This document shows positions 20,333-28,695 of a DNA stretch of 64,000 nucleotides, one piece after another. The notes beneath the pieces were generated by a model, which was given only the letters and a program-made list of their open reading frames with translations, had not been told where the DNA came from and made no database searches. The translations under genes were made by a program, and so were the position numbers. The stretch's first letter is position 1; every line of letters starts with the position of its first letter. This DNA comes from Myxococcus fulvus (GTDB lineage Bacteria; Myxococcota; Myxococcia; Myxococcales; Myxococcaceae). The DNA is taken from positions 186,001 to 250,000 of the forward strand of contig NZ_FOIB01000004.1 in assembly GCF_900111765.1 (NCBI RefSeq), read 5' to 3'.

Positions 20333-21244
20333 TCAGGACGCCAGCACACCGCGCCGAACCAGTTCACGGAAGTAGCGCGCCGCCGGGTCCACATGGGTGC
20401 GCTCGTGCCAGCACATCGAGATTCGCACCGTGTGCGGAGGAGTCGGCGCATCGACCGCCTGCACCGCGAACCTCGCCCCCTTCTCGCTGACCAGTGACTC
20501 CGGCAGCGTCGCGACCAGGTCCGTCGTGGCGACCACCGCCGCCGCGGCCGTGAACGACGGCACCGCCATCACCACCTCCCGAGCAATCCCCGCCCGCGCG
20601 TACGCCGCCCCCACCGCGTCACGGAAGCTCTTCCCCGGCACCATCTCCACCCGGACATGCTGGAGCCCACCCAGCGCCCGCGCGGACAGCCGCTTGCCCG
20701 ACACCGGATGCCCCCGGCGCGCCACCAGCACCGTGCGCTCCGTCAGCAACGGCTCGAGGTGCAGCCCCGTCCCCTTCCCCGCGAGCCCCAGGTGCAGGTC
20801 CACCTGCCCCGACCCCAAGTCCCCCAGCGACACGAGCGAGTCGATGCCCACCACGGACAGCCGCGCGTCCGGCATCTCCTGACGCATCAGCGCCGCGATG
20901 CGCGGCACCCACGTGAGCTGTCCCGCATCCGAGACCGCCAAGGTGAAGGTCTGCGTGCAGCGCTCCGGCTCGAACGGAACCTCATGGAGCGCCAGCTCCA
21001 TCTCCCGCAGTCCGCGACCGATGGCCGGCGCCAGCGCGAGCGCCCTGGGCGTCGGCACGATGCCCCGCCCCTTGCGCGTCACCAGCGGGTCTCCGAGCAG
21101 CGCGCGCAGCCGCGCCAGGCTGTTGCTGATGGCCGACGGCGTGACGTGGAGCCGCTCCGACGCTCGGACCACGCTGCGCTCTGTGAGCACGGTGTGGAGC
21201 ACCAGGAGCAGGTTGAGGTCGATGGCCCCGATTTGAATGCTCAT
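20333..21244 (-). CDS. LysR-family transcriptional regulator
   Basis: The product has 303 residues, standard for LysR. The winged helix-turn-helix (about residues 7-66) contains LNLLLVLHTVLTERSVVRAS and ERLHVTPSAISNSLARLRAL. A two-lobed effector domain follows (about 90-300, starting TQTFTLAVSDAGQ). It is divergent from the haloalkane dehalogenase gene, the classic LysR-target layout, and an inverted repeat sits five bases upstream of its own start codon, so autoregulation is likely. The ligand is not known. The closest named relatives by motif are regulators of the LinR/NodD-like type that follow LLLVLHTVL; this is only a resemblance. Confidence 0.93.
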   Translation of the reverse strand: MSIQIGAIDLNLLLVLHTVLTERSVVRASERLHVTPSAISNSLARLRALLGDPLVTRKGRGIVPTPRALALAPAIGRGLREMELALHEVPFEPERCTQTFTLAVSDAGQLTWVPRIAALMRQEMPDARLSVVGIDSLVSLGDLGSGQVDLHLGLAGKGTGLHLEPLLTERTVLVARRGHPVSGKRLSARALGGLQHVRVEMVPGKSFRDAVGAAYARAGIAREVVMAVPSFTAAAAVVATTDLVATLPESLVSEKGARFAVQAVDAPTPPHTVRISMCWHERTHVDPAARYFRELVRRGVLAS

Positions 21245-21248
21245 TCCG

Positions 21249-21267
21249 CGTGAGGTTACTGCTCACG
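21249..21267. promoter_or_regulatory. Inverted repeat, LysR operator candidate
   Basis: CGTGAG and CTCACG form a perfect 6-7-6 inverted repeat in the 67-base divergent gap. It overlaps the expected ribosome-binding region of the lysR gene and lies 44 bases before the dehalogenase start. Size and position fit a LysR-type site, but binding is inferred. Confidence 0.5.
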
Positions 21268-21311
21268 AACCATCACGGCCAGCGAGGACGCTCCGGGCAC
21301 ATATTGAGGCC

Positions 21312-22256
21312 ATGCACAGACTGCTCGGCTGGCTCGTCACCTGCGCGCTCATCGCGTGCCACGCATCCGCACCCGTCATCCCCCACCCCACGCCCATGCC
21401 CACCACCCACCAACTCCCCGTCCTCGACTCGTTCCTCTCCTACCGTGAAGAGGGCACCGGCTCGCCCATCGTCTTCCTCCACGGCAACCCCACGTCCTCG
21501 TACGTCTGGCGCAACGTGATGCCCCGGCTCGCGGACCGTGGCCGATGCCTCGCGCCGGACCTCATCGGCATGGGGAGCTCCGGCAAGCCCGACATCGCCT
21601 ACCGGTACGCCGACCATGCGCGCTACCTCGACGCCTGGTTCGACGCGCTCGGCCTGCGCGACGTCGTGCTCGTCGGCTACGACTGGGGTGGAGTGCTCGC
21701 CCTCGACTGGGCCTCGCGGCATCCGGACCGCGTGCGCGGCGTCGTGGTCTTCGAGACCTTCCTGCGCCCCATGCACTGGAGCGAGTGGCCACCCCAGGGC
21801 GAGAAGCTGTTCCGCGCCCTGCGCACGCCCGGCGTCGGTGAGCAGATGGTGCTCGAGCAGAACGAGTTCCTCGAGCGCTCGCTCAGCAACGGCGTCAAGA
21901 CGGGCCTCACCGACAGCGCCCGGGCGGCCTACTACGCGCCCTACCCCGACGCCGCGTCACGGCGCCCCATGCTCCAGTGGCCCCGCGAGATTCCCATCGA
22001 CGGCTCCCCTGCCGATGTCGCCGCCGTCATCGAGCACTACGACACCTGGCTCGCCCAGCCCACCGCGAAGCCCGCGCTCCTGTTGACGTTCGAAGGCGGC
22101 AGCCTCAGCGCACCGAAGACCATCGAGTGGGCACGCACCCAGTTCCCGCGCCTCGAAATCGTCCCCCTCAGCCCGGCGGGACACCACGCGCCGGAGGACG
22201 TGCCCGAGGACATCTCAGGCGCGCTCCGAAGCTGGCTCGATCGCCAGGGTTGGTAG
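21312..22256 (+). CDS. Haloalkane dehalogenase-like alpha/beta hydrolase, lipoprotein
   Basis: The product has 314 residues. It opens with a lipoprotein signal (LLGWLVTCALIA-C), which is unusual for this cytoplasmic family. The catalytic layout matches haloalkane dehalogenases: HGNPTSSYVWR with Asn59 (halide binding), nucleophile Asp124 and halide-binding Trp125 in VGYDWGG, acid Glu148 in FETFLRP, and His291/292 in AGHHAPED. The spacings (65 from Asn to Asp, 24 from Asp to Glu) equal those of Rhodococcus DhaA, and segments such as RCLAPDLIGMG and LQWPREIPIDG match it closely. The predicted reaction is hydrolysis of carbon-halogen bonds to alcohols. The start at 21312 was chosen for the signal peptide. 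A divergent LysR regulator probably controls it. Confidence 0.88.
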   Translation: MHRLLGWLVTCALIACHASAPVIPHPTPMPTTHQLPVLDSFLSYREEGTGSPIVFLHGNPTSSYVWRNVMPRLADRGRCLAPDLIGMGSSGKPDIAYRYADHARYLDAWFDALGLRDVVLVGYDWGGVLALDWASRHPDRVRGVVVFETFLRPMHWSEWPPQGEKLFRALRTPGVGEQMVLEQNEFLERSLSNGVKTGLTDSARAAYYAPYPDAASRRPMLQWPREIPIDGSPADVAAVIEHYDTWLAQPTAKPALLLTFEGGSLSAPKTIEWARTQFPRLEIVPLSPAGHHAPEDVPEDISGALRSWLDRQGW

Positions 22257-22258
22257 GC

Positions 22259-22597
22259 TCACCGCGAATCGAACAGGGCCTGCTCGACCTCCGCCACGAG
22301 CGAGTCCTGCCCCCACGGCAACGGCGCATCCCAATCCCGGCCCGTGCGGTCCACGAGCCAGGATTCGAGGTGCGCCAGGACGAGGTTCGCGGCCTCCGTC
22401 CGGGAAATCAGGCCCTCCACCGCACAGGCCCAGCCGTCCTTCTCACCGAACAGGACGCGGTCGATGACCTGCGCCAGCTCCGCGTCCGAAACACCCTCGG
22501 CGCCGATTCTCACGGCCATCTGTCGCGCGCAGCCGACCAGCGCCTCCATGTCGGGGGCAGCCGGGAAATCTCTCGAGGTTCCCACGGCCCGCACCAT
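22259..22597 (-). CDS. Hypothetical protein (112 aa)
   Basis: This small helical, acidic protein has no signal or membrane segment; it contains DMEALVGCARQMAVRIGAEG and a Trp-rich tail (DRTGRDWDAPLPWGQDSLV). It converges with the dehalogenase gene, with only two bases between the stops, and lies six bases downstream of the secreted beta-propeller-like gene on the same strand, so it is probably its operon partner. The family is not recognised. Confidence 0.65.
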   Translation of the reverse strand: MVRAVGTSRDFPAAPDMEALVGCARQMAVRIGAEGVSDAELAQVIDRVLFGEKDGWACAVEGLISRTEAANLVLAHLESWLVDRTGRDWDAPLPWGQDSLVAEVEQALFDSR

Positions 22598-22603
22598 TTC
22601 ACA

Positions 22604-23833
22604 TCAACGCGGGTTCAACAGCCCCGCGTCGGTGATTCGCCCCAAGCCCTTGAGCCAGACGTACTCATCCGCATCGACATCGTACACGGCGACCGAGTGC
22701 CCCTGGTCGAAGAGCAGCAGCGTCCGCCCATCCTCGCTGATGTCGTGCGCGCCCTCGAAGCCCTCGGCATTCGTCATCCGGACCTCATCCCGCTCGACCG
22801 AGTACTCGTACAACCGGGAGAGCTTCCTCTCGAAGTAATTGCTCTCGATGAAGAACACCGACTTGCGCCGCGGGCTCCCCGCCGTGAGCTCGTAGCTGCT
22901 GCAGTAGGTGTCATGGGTCTTCCAGACCTTCTCCTGGCCTGTGCGCAAGTCCACCCGACGATAGGTGGCCGAGTCCGCGCCCTCGCAGTTGCCACCCTCG
23001 TCCCGCGTCCCCTCGCGATAGAAGACCATCGTGTCCCCTATCACCATGGGCGACAGCATCCCCTTGCGCTTCTGCTTCAACGGCGGCCCCACCTTCCACG
23101 GCTTCGTGCCCGTGGGGTCCATCGTGGCGATGCGGACACCTCCCTTGTCATGACGCAGCACCGTGCGCGACTCCCCCGAGAACACGACGTTGCCCGCCGT
23201 GTCCGTCTGGTGCACCGGCAATACGCGAATGCCCTCGGGACGCGCCCCGAAGCTCCAGCTCCACCAGTCCGTGGTCGTCACCGTCCCATTGGTGACGAGC
23301 ACCCGGGCGCCGTCGGCCGTGAACATCAGCGGCATCTGCGAGTGGTGGACGTTGTCCTCGGTCCACTGCGTAGCAACGCCGGGCGTCACCCCCACGACCC
23401 CGTTCATGTCCCCCATCACGAGAAAGGAGCCCTGCTTCGCGCGCCCCGACTTGCTCCTGGGCACCTCGAGATTCCGCCCGGCGAGCGTCACGCTCACCAG
23501 GCGCTGCGTGCCCTCGTCCCCGTCGATGGAGAGCGACATCGCCCAACGGCCCGTGGACGGATGCACCGCCAGGAACCAGAGCGAGCACGGCTGCCTCTCC
23601 TCGAACCGCATCCCCTTCTGGGGACCCGCCAGCCACTTGCGCTCCTCCACCTGCTCGCACTCGGCGAGATTCCGCGAGCCCTCCGAGTCGACATGGACGA
23701 CCCGCCCCGGGGCCAGGGCAATCAATGGCACCGGGGACACTGGGATGACGGGAGAGACCGAGGTCTCGGCCCACGCCGTCGCGGACGTGGCCAACAGTGC
23801 GGTGAGCACCGTGCTGCGCAAGATGTCGTGCAT
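22604..23833 (-). CDS. Secreted WD40/propeller-like protein
   Basis: The product has 409 residues with a Sec signal peptide (MHDILRSTVLTALLATSATAWA). The mature chain has repeating strands with Asp/Gly turns and Trp residues (GAHDISEDGRTLLLFDQGHS, VAVYDVDADEYVWLKGL), like TolB/WD40-type propellers. Paired Cys residues (CEQVEERKW...CSLW; CEGADS...CSSYEL) suggest disulphides in the periplasm or outside. No enzyme motif is visible. The start at 23833 places Met at the signal; an in-frame ATG at 23857 would add eight residues. Likely operon with the small gene downstream. Confidence 0.75.
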   Translation of the reverse strand: MHDILRSTVLTALLATSATAWAETSVSPVIPVSPVPLIALAPGRVVHVDSEGSRNLAECEQVEERKWLAGPQKGMRFEERQPCSLWFLAVHPSTGRWAMSLSIDGDEGTQRLVSVTLAGRNLEVPRSKSGRAKQGSFLVMGDMNGVVGVTPGVATQWTEDNVHHSQMPLMFTADGARVLVTNGTVTTTDWWSWSFGARPEGIRVLPVHQTDTAGNVVFSGESRTVLRHDKGGVRIATMDPTGTKPWKVGPPLKQKRKGMLSPMVIGDTMVFYREGTRDEGGNCEGADSATYRRVDLRTGQEKVWKTHDTYCSSYELTAGSPRRKSVFFIESNYFERKLSRLYEYSVERDEVRMTNAEGFEGAHDISEDGRTLLLFDQGHSVAVYDVDADEYVWLKGLGRITDAGLLNPR

Positions 23834-23887
23834 GCGCCTGATGACGCACGCCGACACGTCCTATTCACACTGCGTGTGCATCAGCAC

Positions 23888-24346
23888 TCACGCATTCGTG
23901 GACGCGTCCTGCTCCAGCGCCTCGCGCACCTCGCGCAGCGTGCCCACCACCGTCTTCAAGGACGCCGCGGTCAGCTTGCCGCCCAGCTTGTTGGCCCACG
24001 CCAGCTGCCGGGCCTCCACCTCGCGCAGCCGCTCGCGCCCCTTGGGCGTCAAGCGCATCAACTTGGCCCGACGGTGGTGCGGGTTCTCCTCGTACTCGAT
24101 GAACCCCTCCGCCTCCAACGCGTCCGCCGTCTGCTGCACGCTCTGCCGCGTCAACCCGATAGACCGCGCCACGTTCGCCACCGGCGCCGGCTCGTGGTCC
24201 ACCACGCCCAACACCTGCCACCGCGCGCTCGTCAACCCCGACGGCGCCGCCAACCGGTCCCCCGCCGCCAGGAGCAGGCCGTTGTTCTGGAAGATTTCGA
24301 GCACCAGGTCCGTGAAGGCCGACCCGGCCGTCGTGTATTTCGCCAT
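23888..24346 (-). CDS. MarR-family transcriptional regulator
   Basis: The product has 152 residues. The winged helix-turn-helix includes SARWQVLGVVDHEPAPVANV, ARSIGLTRQSVQQTADALEAEG, and the wing ENPHHRRAKLMRLTPKGRERL, the typical MarR DRR-like wing with HHRRAK. N- and C-terminal helices would form the dimer interface. The start at 24346 (MAKYTTAG) is preferred because a palindrome typical of an operator lies just upstream (24365-24382), which would be transcribed if the upstream Met at 24394 were used. The divergent lipoprotein gene is the likely target besides self-control. Confidence 0.9.
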   Translation of the reverse strand: MAKYTTAGSAFTDLVLEIFQNNGLLLAAGDRLAAPSGLTSARWQVLGVVDHEPAPVANVARSIGLTRQSVQQTADALEAEGFIEYEENPHHRRAKLMRLTPKGRERLREVEARQLAWANKLGGKLTAASLKTVVGTLREVREALEQDASTNA

Positions 24347-24364
24347 GCCCCACAGGCTGGCTGA

Positions 24365-24382
24365 TTGACAGTGCCCTGTCAA
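24365..24382. promoter_or_regulatory. MarR operator candidate
   Basis: TTGACAG and CTGTCAA form a perfect 7-4-7 inverted repeat, 18 bases upstream of the MarR start and within the divergent gap. MarR proteins bind palindromes of this length. The half-site also contains a TTGACA -35-like sequence, so binding would block the promoter directly. Confidence 0.6.
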
Positions 24383-24465
24383 AAGAGCCGTCACTCCCGG
24401 CTCGCGTGAATTTCCGGAGCCACCGGTCGTCCAGGGAGCTGAATCCCCGCCCCCAGGAGCCTGAG

Positions 24466-25218
24466 ATGCTGCGCCCCCTCGCCGGACTTCTCCCCCTGTG
24501 CCTCTTGGCCACCGCGTGTGGAACCTCCGCCCGACAGCAAGCGCTGCTCGAGCGCCGGGAGTCCATCCGCGAATCCAACAGCGCCTTCGCCGCCGAGGAG
24601 CTGGCGAACTACCGAGGCAAGAGCGGGTTCCAGGAGACCCGGTGGGGCATGTCCCCCGACGAGGTCCGCGCGCTCTACCCCGAGGCCCGGACGACCTCGT
24701 CGGAAGGTGACTTGCGCGTCGTCACCCGCGTCACGGACCGCCCGGCGACGGTGGACTTCCAGTTCACGCTGAACAAGCTGGCCGTCGTGTCGCTGCGCTT
24801 CGACACCAGCGCGCCCCTGCGCGAGGACTTCGACGCGCTCTCGGAGCTCTTGTCCATGAAGTACGGTGACCCCACCTCGCGGCGCGACACGGCCGCGGAA
24901 GCGGAGGCGCGCGTGCGCAGCGCGGAGTCCTACAACCGCAGCCTGGGCGAGGGCACCCGACGCTCCCGCACCACCGCGGACGACCTCGCCTACGAGAACA
25001 AGGTCCGCGTCGAGGCGCTCGCGGCGCAGTCTGACTATGTCGTGGAGAAGTCGTGGAAGGACGCGGAGACGAAGCTCCAGCTCACCGGCTGGCAGCAGCC
25101 CGACACCCGCAGGCTCACGCTCGACTACGTGAGCCGATTCCTCGAGCCCCACCTGGGCAAGCGCTCCACCGAGCTCGAGGACCTGGAGAAGAAGCGAGAG
25201 CAGGCCCAGGAGCTGTGA
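24466..25218 (+). CDS. Lipoprotein with WGMSPDEVRALYP motif
   Basis: The product has 250 residues, starting MLRPLAGLLPLCLLATA-C (lipobox). The mature domain includes TRWGMSPDEVRALYPEA, a motif of small envelope proteins in which a short amphipathic segment follows WGMS, and SLRFDTSAPLREDFDALSEL. The C-terminal 40 residues are charged and probably helical (RSTELEDLEKKREQAQEL). No catalytic residues are evident; it is probably a structural or binding lipoprotein. The start at 24466 was chosen for the lipobox; an in-frame start at 24406 adds 20 residues. It is divergent from the MarR gene and converges with the next gene across a hairpin. Confidence 0.78.
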   Translation: MLRPLAGLLPLCLLATACGTSARQQALLERRESIRESNSAFAAEELANYRGKSGFQETRWGMSPDEVRALYPEARTTSSEGDLRVVTRVTDRPATVDFQFTLNKLAVVSLRFDTSAPLREDFDALSELLSMKYGDPTSRRDTAAEAEARVRSAESYNRSLGEGTRRSRTTADDLAYENKVRVEALAAQSDYVVEKSWKDAETKLQLTGWQQPDTRRLTLDYVSRFLEPHLGKRSTELEDLEKKREQAQEL

Positions 25219-25220
25219 GG

Positions 25221-25252
25221 GAGGGACTCGGGAGCCACGCTCCCGAGCCCTC
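25221..25252. terminator. Bidirectional hairpin terminator candidate
   Basis: CTCGGGAGC (25227-25235) pairs perfectly with GCTCCCGAG (25239-25247) around a CAC loop. GAGGG and CCCTC extend the stem outside one bulged base. It lies just after the stop of the lipoprotein gene and just before the end of the converging lyase gene, so it can serve both. There is no T tract. Confidence 0.6.
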
Positions 25253-25261
25253 CACGCAGAC

Positions 25262-26260
25262 TCAGGAGCGCCGACGCCGACGCGCGCCGATGAGCCCCAT
25301 CAACCCCAGCAGCGCCATCCCCGCGAGCGGACCGCCGGAGCTGTTGCAGCCCACGGCCTGCTCGTCGTCCTCGCTCGGAGACAGATCGCCGGGAGGAATC
25401 ACGCCGCCCGGTGACTCGTCCGGCCGCGAGCCCGCATCCGCCACGGGAGTCCCCGCGTCCACCGCGGGCGTGCCTGCGTCCACGGGCGTGCCTGCGTCCA
25501 CCACCGGCGTGCCGGCGTCCACGGGCGTGCCCGCGTCGGGCGTGGGCGTGGGCGTCGTGTCCAGCACGTCCGCGAGCGTCGTCGCTTGGATGAAACCGTC
25601 GTGGTACAGCACGCCCACCGGCTTCACGGTGTCGCTGCGGTACAGGCCCAGCTTCAGGTAGTTGTTCTGCCCCGCGTACATCGTCGCGGCGGCGCGCTTC
25701 GCGAGCACCTTCTCCTTGTTGTGCCACAGCTCCACGAAGCCCGTGCTCGCCTTCGCGGACCACTTCACGTGCAGGATGAACTCGTGCCAGACGCCTCGCA
25801 CGAGCTTGCCGCGCCACGGAATCGTGGAGTCGGAGTTGAGCGACATGCGCATCTCCTCGCCGCGCACGTAGAACTCCAGCGGAGGCGAGCCGCAGCAGCC
25901 GTCATGGTGCCACTGCGTGAAGAGCTGCCACGTGTCCACGCTGGGGAAGTCCGGCGCGAACATCACCTTCCAGCGGTAGTAGTACTCCGAGCCCTCCTTC
26001 TCCTTGCCCAGGTACACCAGCTCGTTGCGGTTGCCACTGGAGTTGATGGGGTCGTCGCCCTGCTTCACGGTGACCTTGAGCGCGTACTTGCCCTCGGCCA
26101 CGGGGTTGCTCACCACCAACAGGCGGTCCGAGCTGACCATCTGCTCTCGCGTGTACTGCGAGCGGTTGCCCGTCTCGAAGTCGCCCCGCCAGATGATGTC
26201 CCCCGACGCCAGGCCAGGGAGCAGGAACATCGCCAGCAATCCAGGGACAAAGACTCTCAA
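25262..26260 (-). CDS. Polysaccharide-lyase-like secreted protein with MYXO-CTERM-like tail
   Basis: From a TTG at 26260 with AAGGAC upstream, the product has 332 residues and a Sec signal (RVFVPGLLAMFLLPGLASG). The catalytic-type domain (about 24-240) begins with GDFETGNRSQY and has ELVYLGKEKEGSEYYYRWKV, DTWQLFTQWHH and WHEFILHVKWS, typical of concanavalin-like heparin-lyase/polysaccharide-lyase proteins. Then comes a linker of repeated DAGTP units (about 245-290). The end has a GCNSSGG motif, a hydrophobic helix and an Arg-run (GARRRRR), matching MYXO-CTERM sorting tails. An ATG at 26332 would add 24 residues before the signal. Likely exported, cut at the tail and held at the cell surface, where it would act on an acidic polysaccharide. 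Confidence 0.82.
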   Translation of the reverse strand: MRVFVPGLLAMFLLPGLASGDIIWRGDFETGNRSQYTREQMVSSDRLLVVSNPVAEGKYALKVTVKQGDDPINSSGNRNELVYLGKEKEGSEYYYRWKVMFAPDFPSVDTWQLFTQWHHDGCCGSPPLEFYVRGEEMRMSLNSDSTIPWRGKLVRGVWHEFILHVKWSAKASTGFVELWHNKEKVLAKRAAATMYAGQNNYLKLGLYRSDTVKPVGVLYHDGFIQATTLADVLDTTPTPTPDAGTPVDAGTPVVDAGTPVDAGTPAVDAGTPVADAGSRPDESPGGVIPPGDLSPSEDDEQAVGCNSSGGPLAGMALLGLMGLIGARRRRRS

Positions 26261-26580
26261 TGGCACATGTCCTTGCGAAGGTTTGAAAGCCAACCTTCGA
26301 CAGACCGTAGCCGAAACGATTCCGTGTTTCATTCCCCCGGCAAAATCTTCCCTCTCGCCTGACAACAGAGCGAGCATCCGGGCAGGGGGATGGATGTCTG
26401 ATAAATGTTTCGGCGAGTGGAACCGCCGCGCACCGCCCGGCCGGACCGGTGAGTTCAGCTTATGACTCGGCGCGTCATCCAAGGAAACAAGGGAGCCATG
26501 GGCTGACCGTTCGCAGGGGGTGTGGTGTATGGTCCCCACCCCTTCCGGCGCTCCGTTCCGGCAGCGTCCCGGGTGCAACC

Positions 26581-27606
26581 ATGCTTGTCCTGCGTGACGT
26601 CCAGAAGACCGACCTGGCCGGCCTCAAGCGGCTCGCCGCCGTGCTCAACACGGTGAACCTGCCGAACAACGAGGAGACGCTCGAGAGCATCATCGACAAG
26701 TCGGTGAAGAGCTTCGCCGGGAAGGTGAAGAACCCCTTCGAGCGCGAGTACCTCTTCGTGCTGGAGGACATGCGCAACGGGCTCATCATCGGCACGTCGA
26801 TGATCATCGCCCAGCACGGCACGTACGAGGCGCCGCACATCTACTACGAGGTGAGCGAGCGGGAGCACTACTCCGCGTCCCTGGAGCGCCACCTGCGGCA
26901 CAAGGTGCTGTCCATCGCCTACAACTACGAGGGCCCCACCGAAATCGGCGGGCTCGTGGTGGACCCGCCCTACCGCGCCACGCCGGACAAGCCCGGCAAG
27001 CAGCTGTCCTACGTGCGCTTCCTCTTCATCGCCATGCACCGGCGCATCTTCCGTCCCCGGGTGCTGGCGGAGCTGCTCCCGCCGCTCCTGCCGGATGGAC
27101 GCAGCCTGTTGTGGGAGGCGTGCGGCAAGAAGTTCACCGGACTGACGTACCTGGAGGCGGACCGCCTCAGCCGGCAGAACAAGGAGTTCATCAAGGAGCT
27201 GTTCCCCTCGTCGGACATCTACGCGTCGCTCTTCCCGGACCGGGTGCAGAAGGTGCTCGGCGAGGTGGGGCCGCAGACGCGCGGCGTGCAACGCATGCTG
27301 GAGCGAGTGGGCTTCCGGTACGTGGAGCGCATCGACCCGTTCGACGGGGGCCCCCACTTCGAGGCGAACACGGGCGACGTGTCGCTGGTGCGCAAGTACC
27401 GCACGGTGAAGCTGGCGGCCGAGGACTTCGAGCTGGAGGGGGATGACGTCCTGGTCGCCTTCGAGCGCGAGTCGGGCCGCAACCGCTTCCGCTCGGTGCG
27501 CTGCCACGCCCGGCTGGACAACCAGGTGGCCTACCTGCCCGCACGCGCCAAGGAGATCCTGGGCGCGAGCGCCGGCGCGAAGCTGTCCGTCATCCCGTTC
27601 GAGTAG
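26581..27606 (+). CDS. astA: Arginine N-succinyltransferase family protein
   Basis: The product has 341 residues, matching AstA (344 in E. coli). AstA transfers succinyl from succinyl-CoA to the alpha-amino group of arginine, the first step of the ammonia-producing AST pathway. Visible landmarks are RDVQKTDLAGLKRLA, EREYLFVLEDMRNGLIIGTSMI, EIGGLVVDPPYRATPDKPGK and GKKFTGLTYLEADRLSRQNKEF, all of the GNAT-like AstA family. The ATG at 26581 was preferred over 26449 because upstream residues are unrelated. No other ast genes (astB, astC, astD, astE) lie beside it, so it may instead act on another acceptor or work with distant genes. Confidence 0.85.
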   Translation: MLVLRDVQKTDLAGLKRLAAVLNTVNLPNNEETLESIIDKSVKSFAGKVKNPFEREYLFVLEDMRNGLIIGTSMIIAQHGTYEAPHIYYEVSEREHYSASLERHLRHKVLSIAYNYEGPTEIGGLVVDPPYRATPDKPGKQLSYVRFLFIAMHRRIFRPRVLAELLPPLLPDGRSLLWEACGKKFTGLTYLEADRLSRQNKEFIKELFPSSDIYASLFPDRVQKVLGEVGPQTRGVQRMLERVGFRYVERIDPFDGGPHFEANTGDVSLVRKYRTVKLAAEDFELEGDDVLVAFERESGRNRFRSVRCHARLDNQVAYLPARAKEILGASAGAKLSVIPFE

Positions 27607-27609
27607 CGC

Positions 27610-28629
27610 TCACGGCTGCCGCACCACGCGGTGGTCTCCTCGTAGGAGGGCCAGCCAGCGAGTGCCGGCCTCCAGCGCCGGGCCCTGCGCATCCGCCAGC
27701 GCCACGGGCAGGTGCGTGTCCGCGCGCACCGGGTCCATCGACGTGGGGTCCAGCTCCAGCGCGCCCCCCTCCTCCAGCGCCACGCGCACCCACGCATGCG
27801 GCCGCGCGGGCCCGCCATCCACCACCAACAACCCGTGCACCAGGGCCACCTTCACGCCCTGCTTGCGGGCTCCGGCCGCGAAGCGCAGCGCGTGCGCGAG
27901 GCACCCACCCGCCTCACCCTCGCCGTCCTCGCGCCAGTCCGCCGCGCTCGGCCCCTTCTCGATGAAGGCCGCGTGCACCCGCGCCGCCAGCGCCCTCGCG
28001 GCCCGGGCTGTCCAGGGGGTCATGCCCGGAAGTCTCGCGGGCACCTCCAGCGCGGGCACCAGGGCGAGTGCCCCGCGCTCGCCCTGCACCGGCAACCCCT
28101 GCGCGAAGAAGTCCGGAGGCGCCACCAGCCGCGTGCCGGGCGACGCCACGGTGAAGCGGGACTCGCCCACCTCCAGCACGTCCATGCGGCCGCGCGCGTC
28201 GTAGCGGGCCCGGAAGGGTGTCCCCAGGAGCGTGCCCTCCACCCAGGGGGCCGTGCCGCCCGTCACGCAGTGTGGGCCCTCGCGGCCGGAGAGCTCCTCG
28301 CGGCCCGTGACGCAGCCCGGGGTGGGAGGCCCGCGCCACAGCCACAGCGCCTGGGGCACCACCGGGCGGCCGACGAGCCGGCCCTCGGCGTCCACCTCCA
28401 GCAACGCCATGCGTCGACGGGCGCCCGAGTCCTCCCCTCGCGTGTGCAGGTGGTGGCTCTCGTACCGGAAGGCCGCCGCCTCCTGCGTCAGCGTCACGGT
28501 CCCCACGGGCACCCCGCGCCAGGCGAAGACGTAGCGGGCCGTCTCCTCGGAGGGGTGGGCCTGGCCCGCGCCCGGGATGCCGGGGTTCGCGGGGAGGGTC
28601 AGGACCAGGAGGGCAAGCAGGGTGGGCAC
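27610..28629 (-). CDS. Transglutaminase-like secreted protein
   Basis: From a GTG at 28629 the product has 339 residues. The first 20 residues are hydrophobic (PTLLALLVLTLPANPGIPG), a likely signal peptide. The C-terminal half holds the transglutaminase-like core: CLAHALRFAAGARKQGVKVALVHGLLV (Cys in GGCLAHA), then the His in PHAWVRVALEE and Asp in LELDPTSMDPV, giving the Cys-His-Asp triad of this papain-like fold. The upstream part has beta-strands (ARYVFAWRGVPVGTVTLTQE) as in DUF3108-like domains. The exact start is uncertain: no strong ribosome binding site is visible and the frame stays open for 1.7 kb upstream. It is divergent from the chemoreceptor gene and converges with the AstA-like gene, three bases away. 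Confidence 0.78.
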   Translation of the reverse strand: MPTLLALLVLTLPANPGIPGAGQAHPSEETARYVFAWRGVPVGTVTLTQEAAAFRYESHHLHTRGEDSGARRRMALLEVDAEGRLVGRPVVPQALWLWRGPPTPGCVTGREELSGREGPHCVTGGTAPWVEGTLLGTPFRARYDARGRMDVLEVGESRFTVASPGTRLVAPPDFFAQGLPVQGERGALALVPALEVPARLPGMTPWTARAARALAARVHAAFIEKGPSAADWREDGEGEAGGCLAHALRFAAGARKQGVKVALVHGLLVVDGGPARPHAWVRVALEEGGALELDPTSMDPVRADTHLPVALADAQGPALEAGTRWLALLRGDHRVVRQP

Positions 28630-28695
28630 GAGGGGGACGAGTCTGCGGCGTTTTGAGGACCGGCGCGAGAAGCCGGAGTACCCTTCCCCGGGTCC

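Noticed and set aside
25440..25545. Short direct repeats in DNA, CRISPR-like
   Set aside because: They are the in-frame codons of the DAGTP linker, of uneven length, with no unique spacers.
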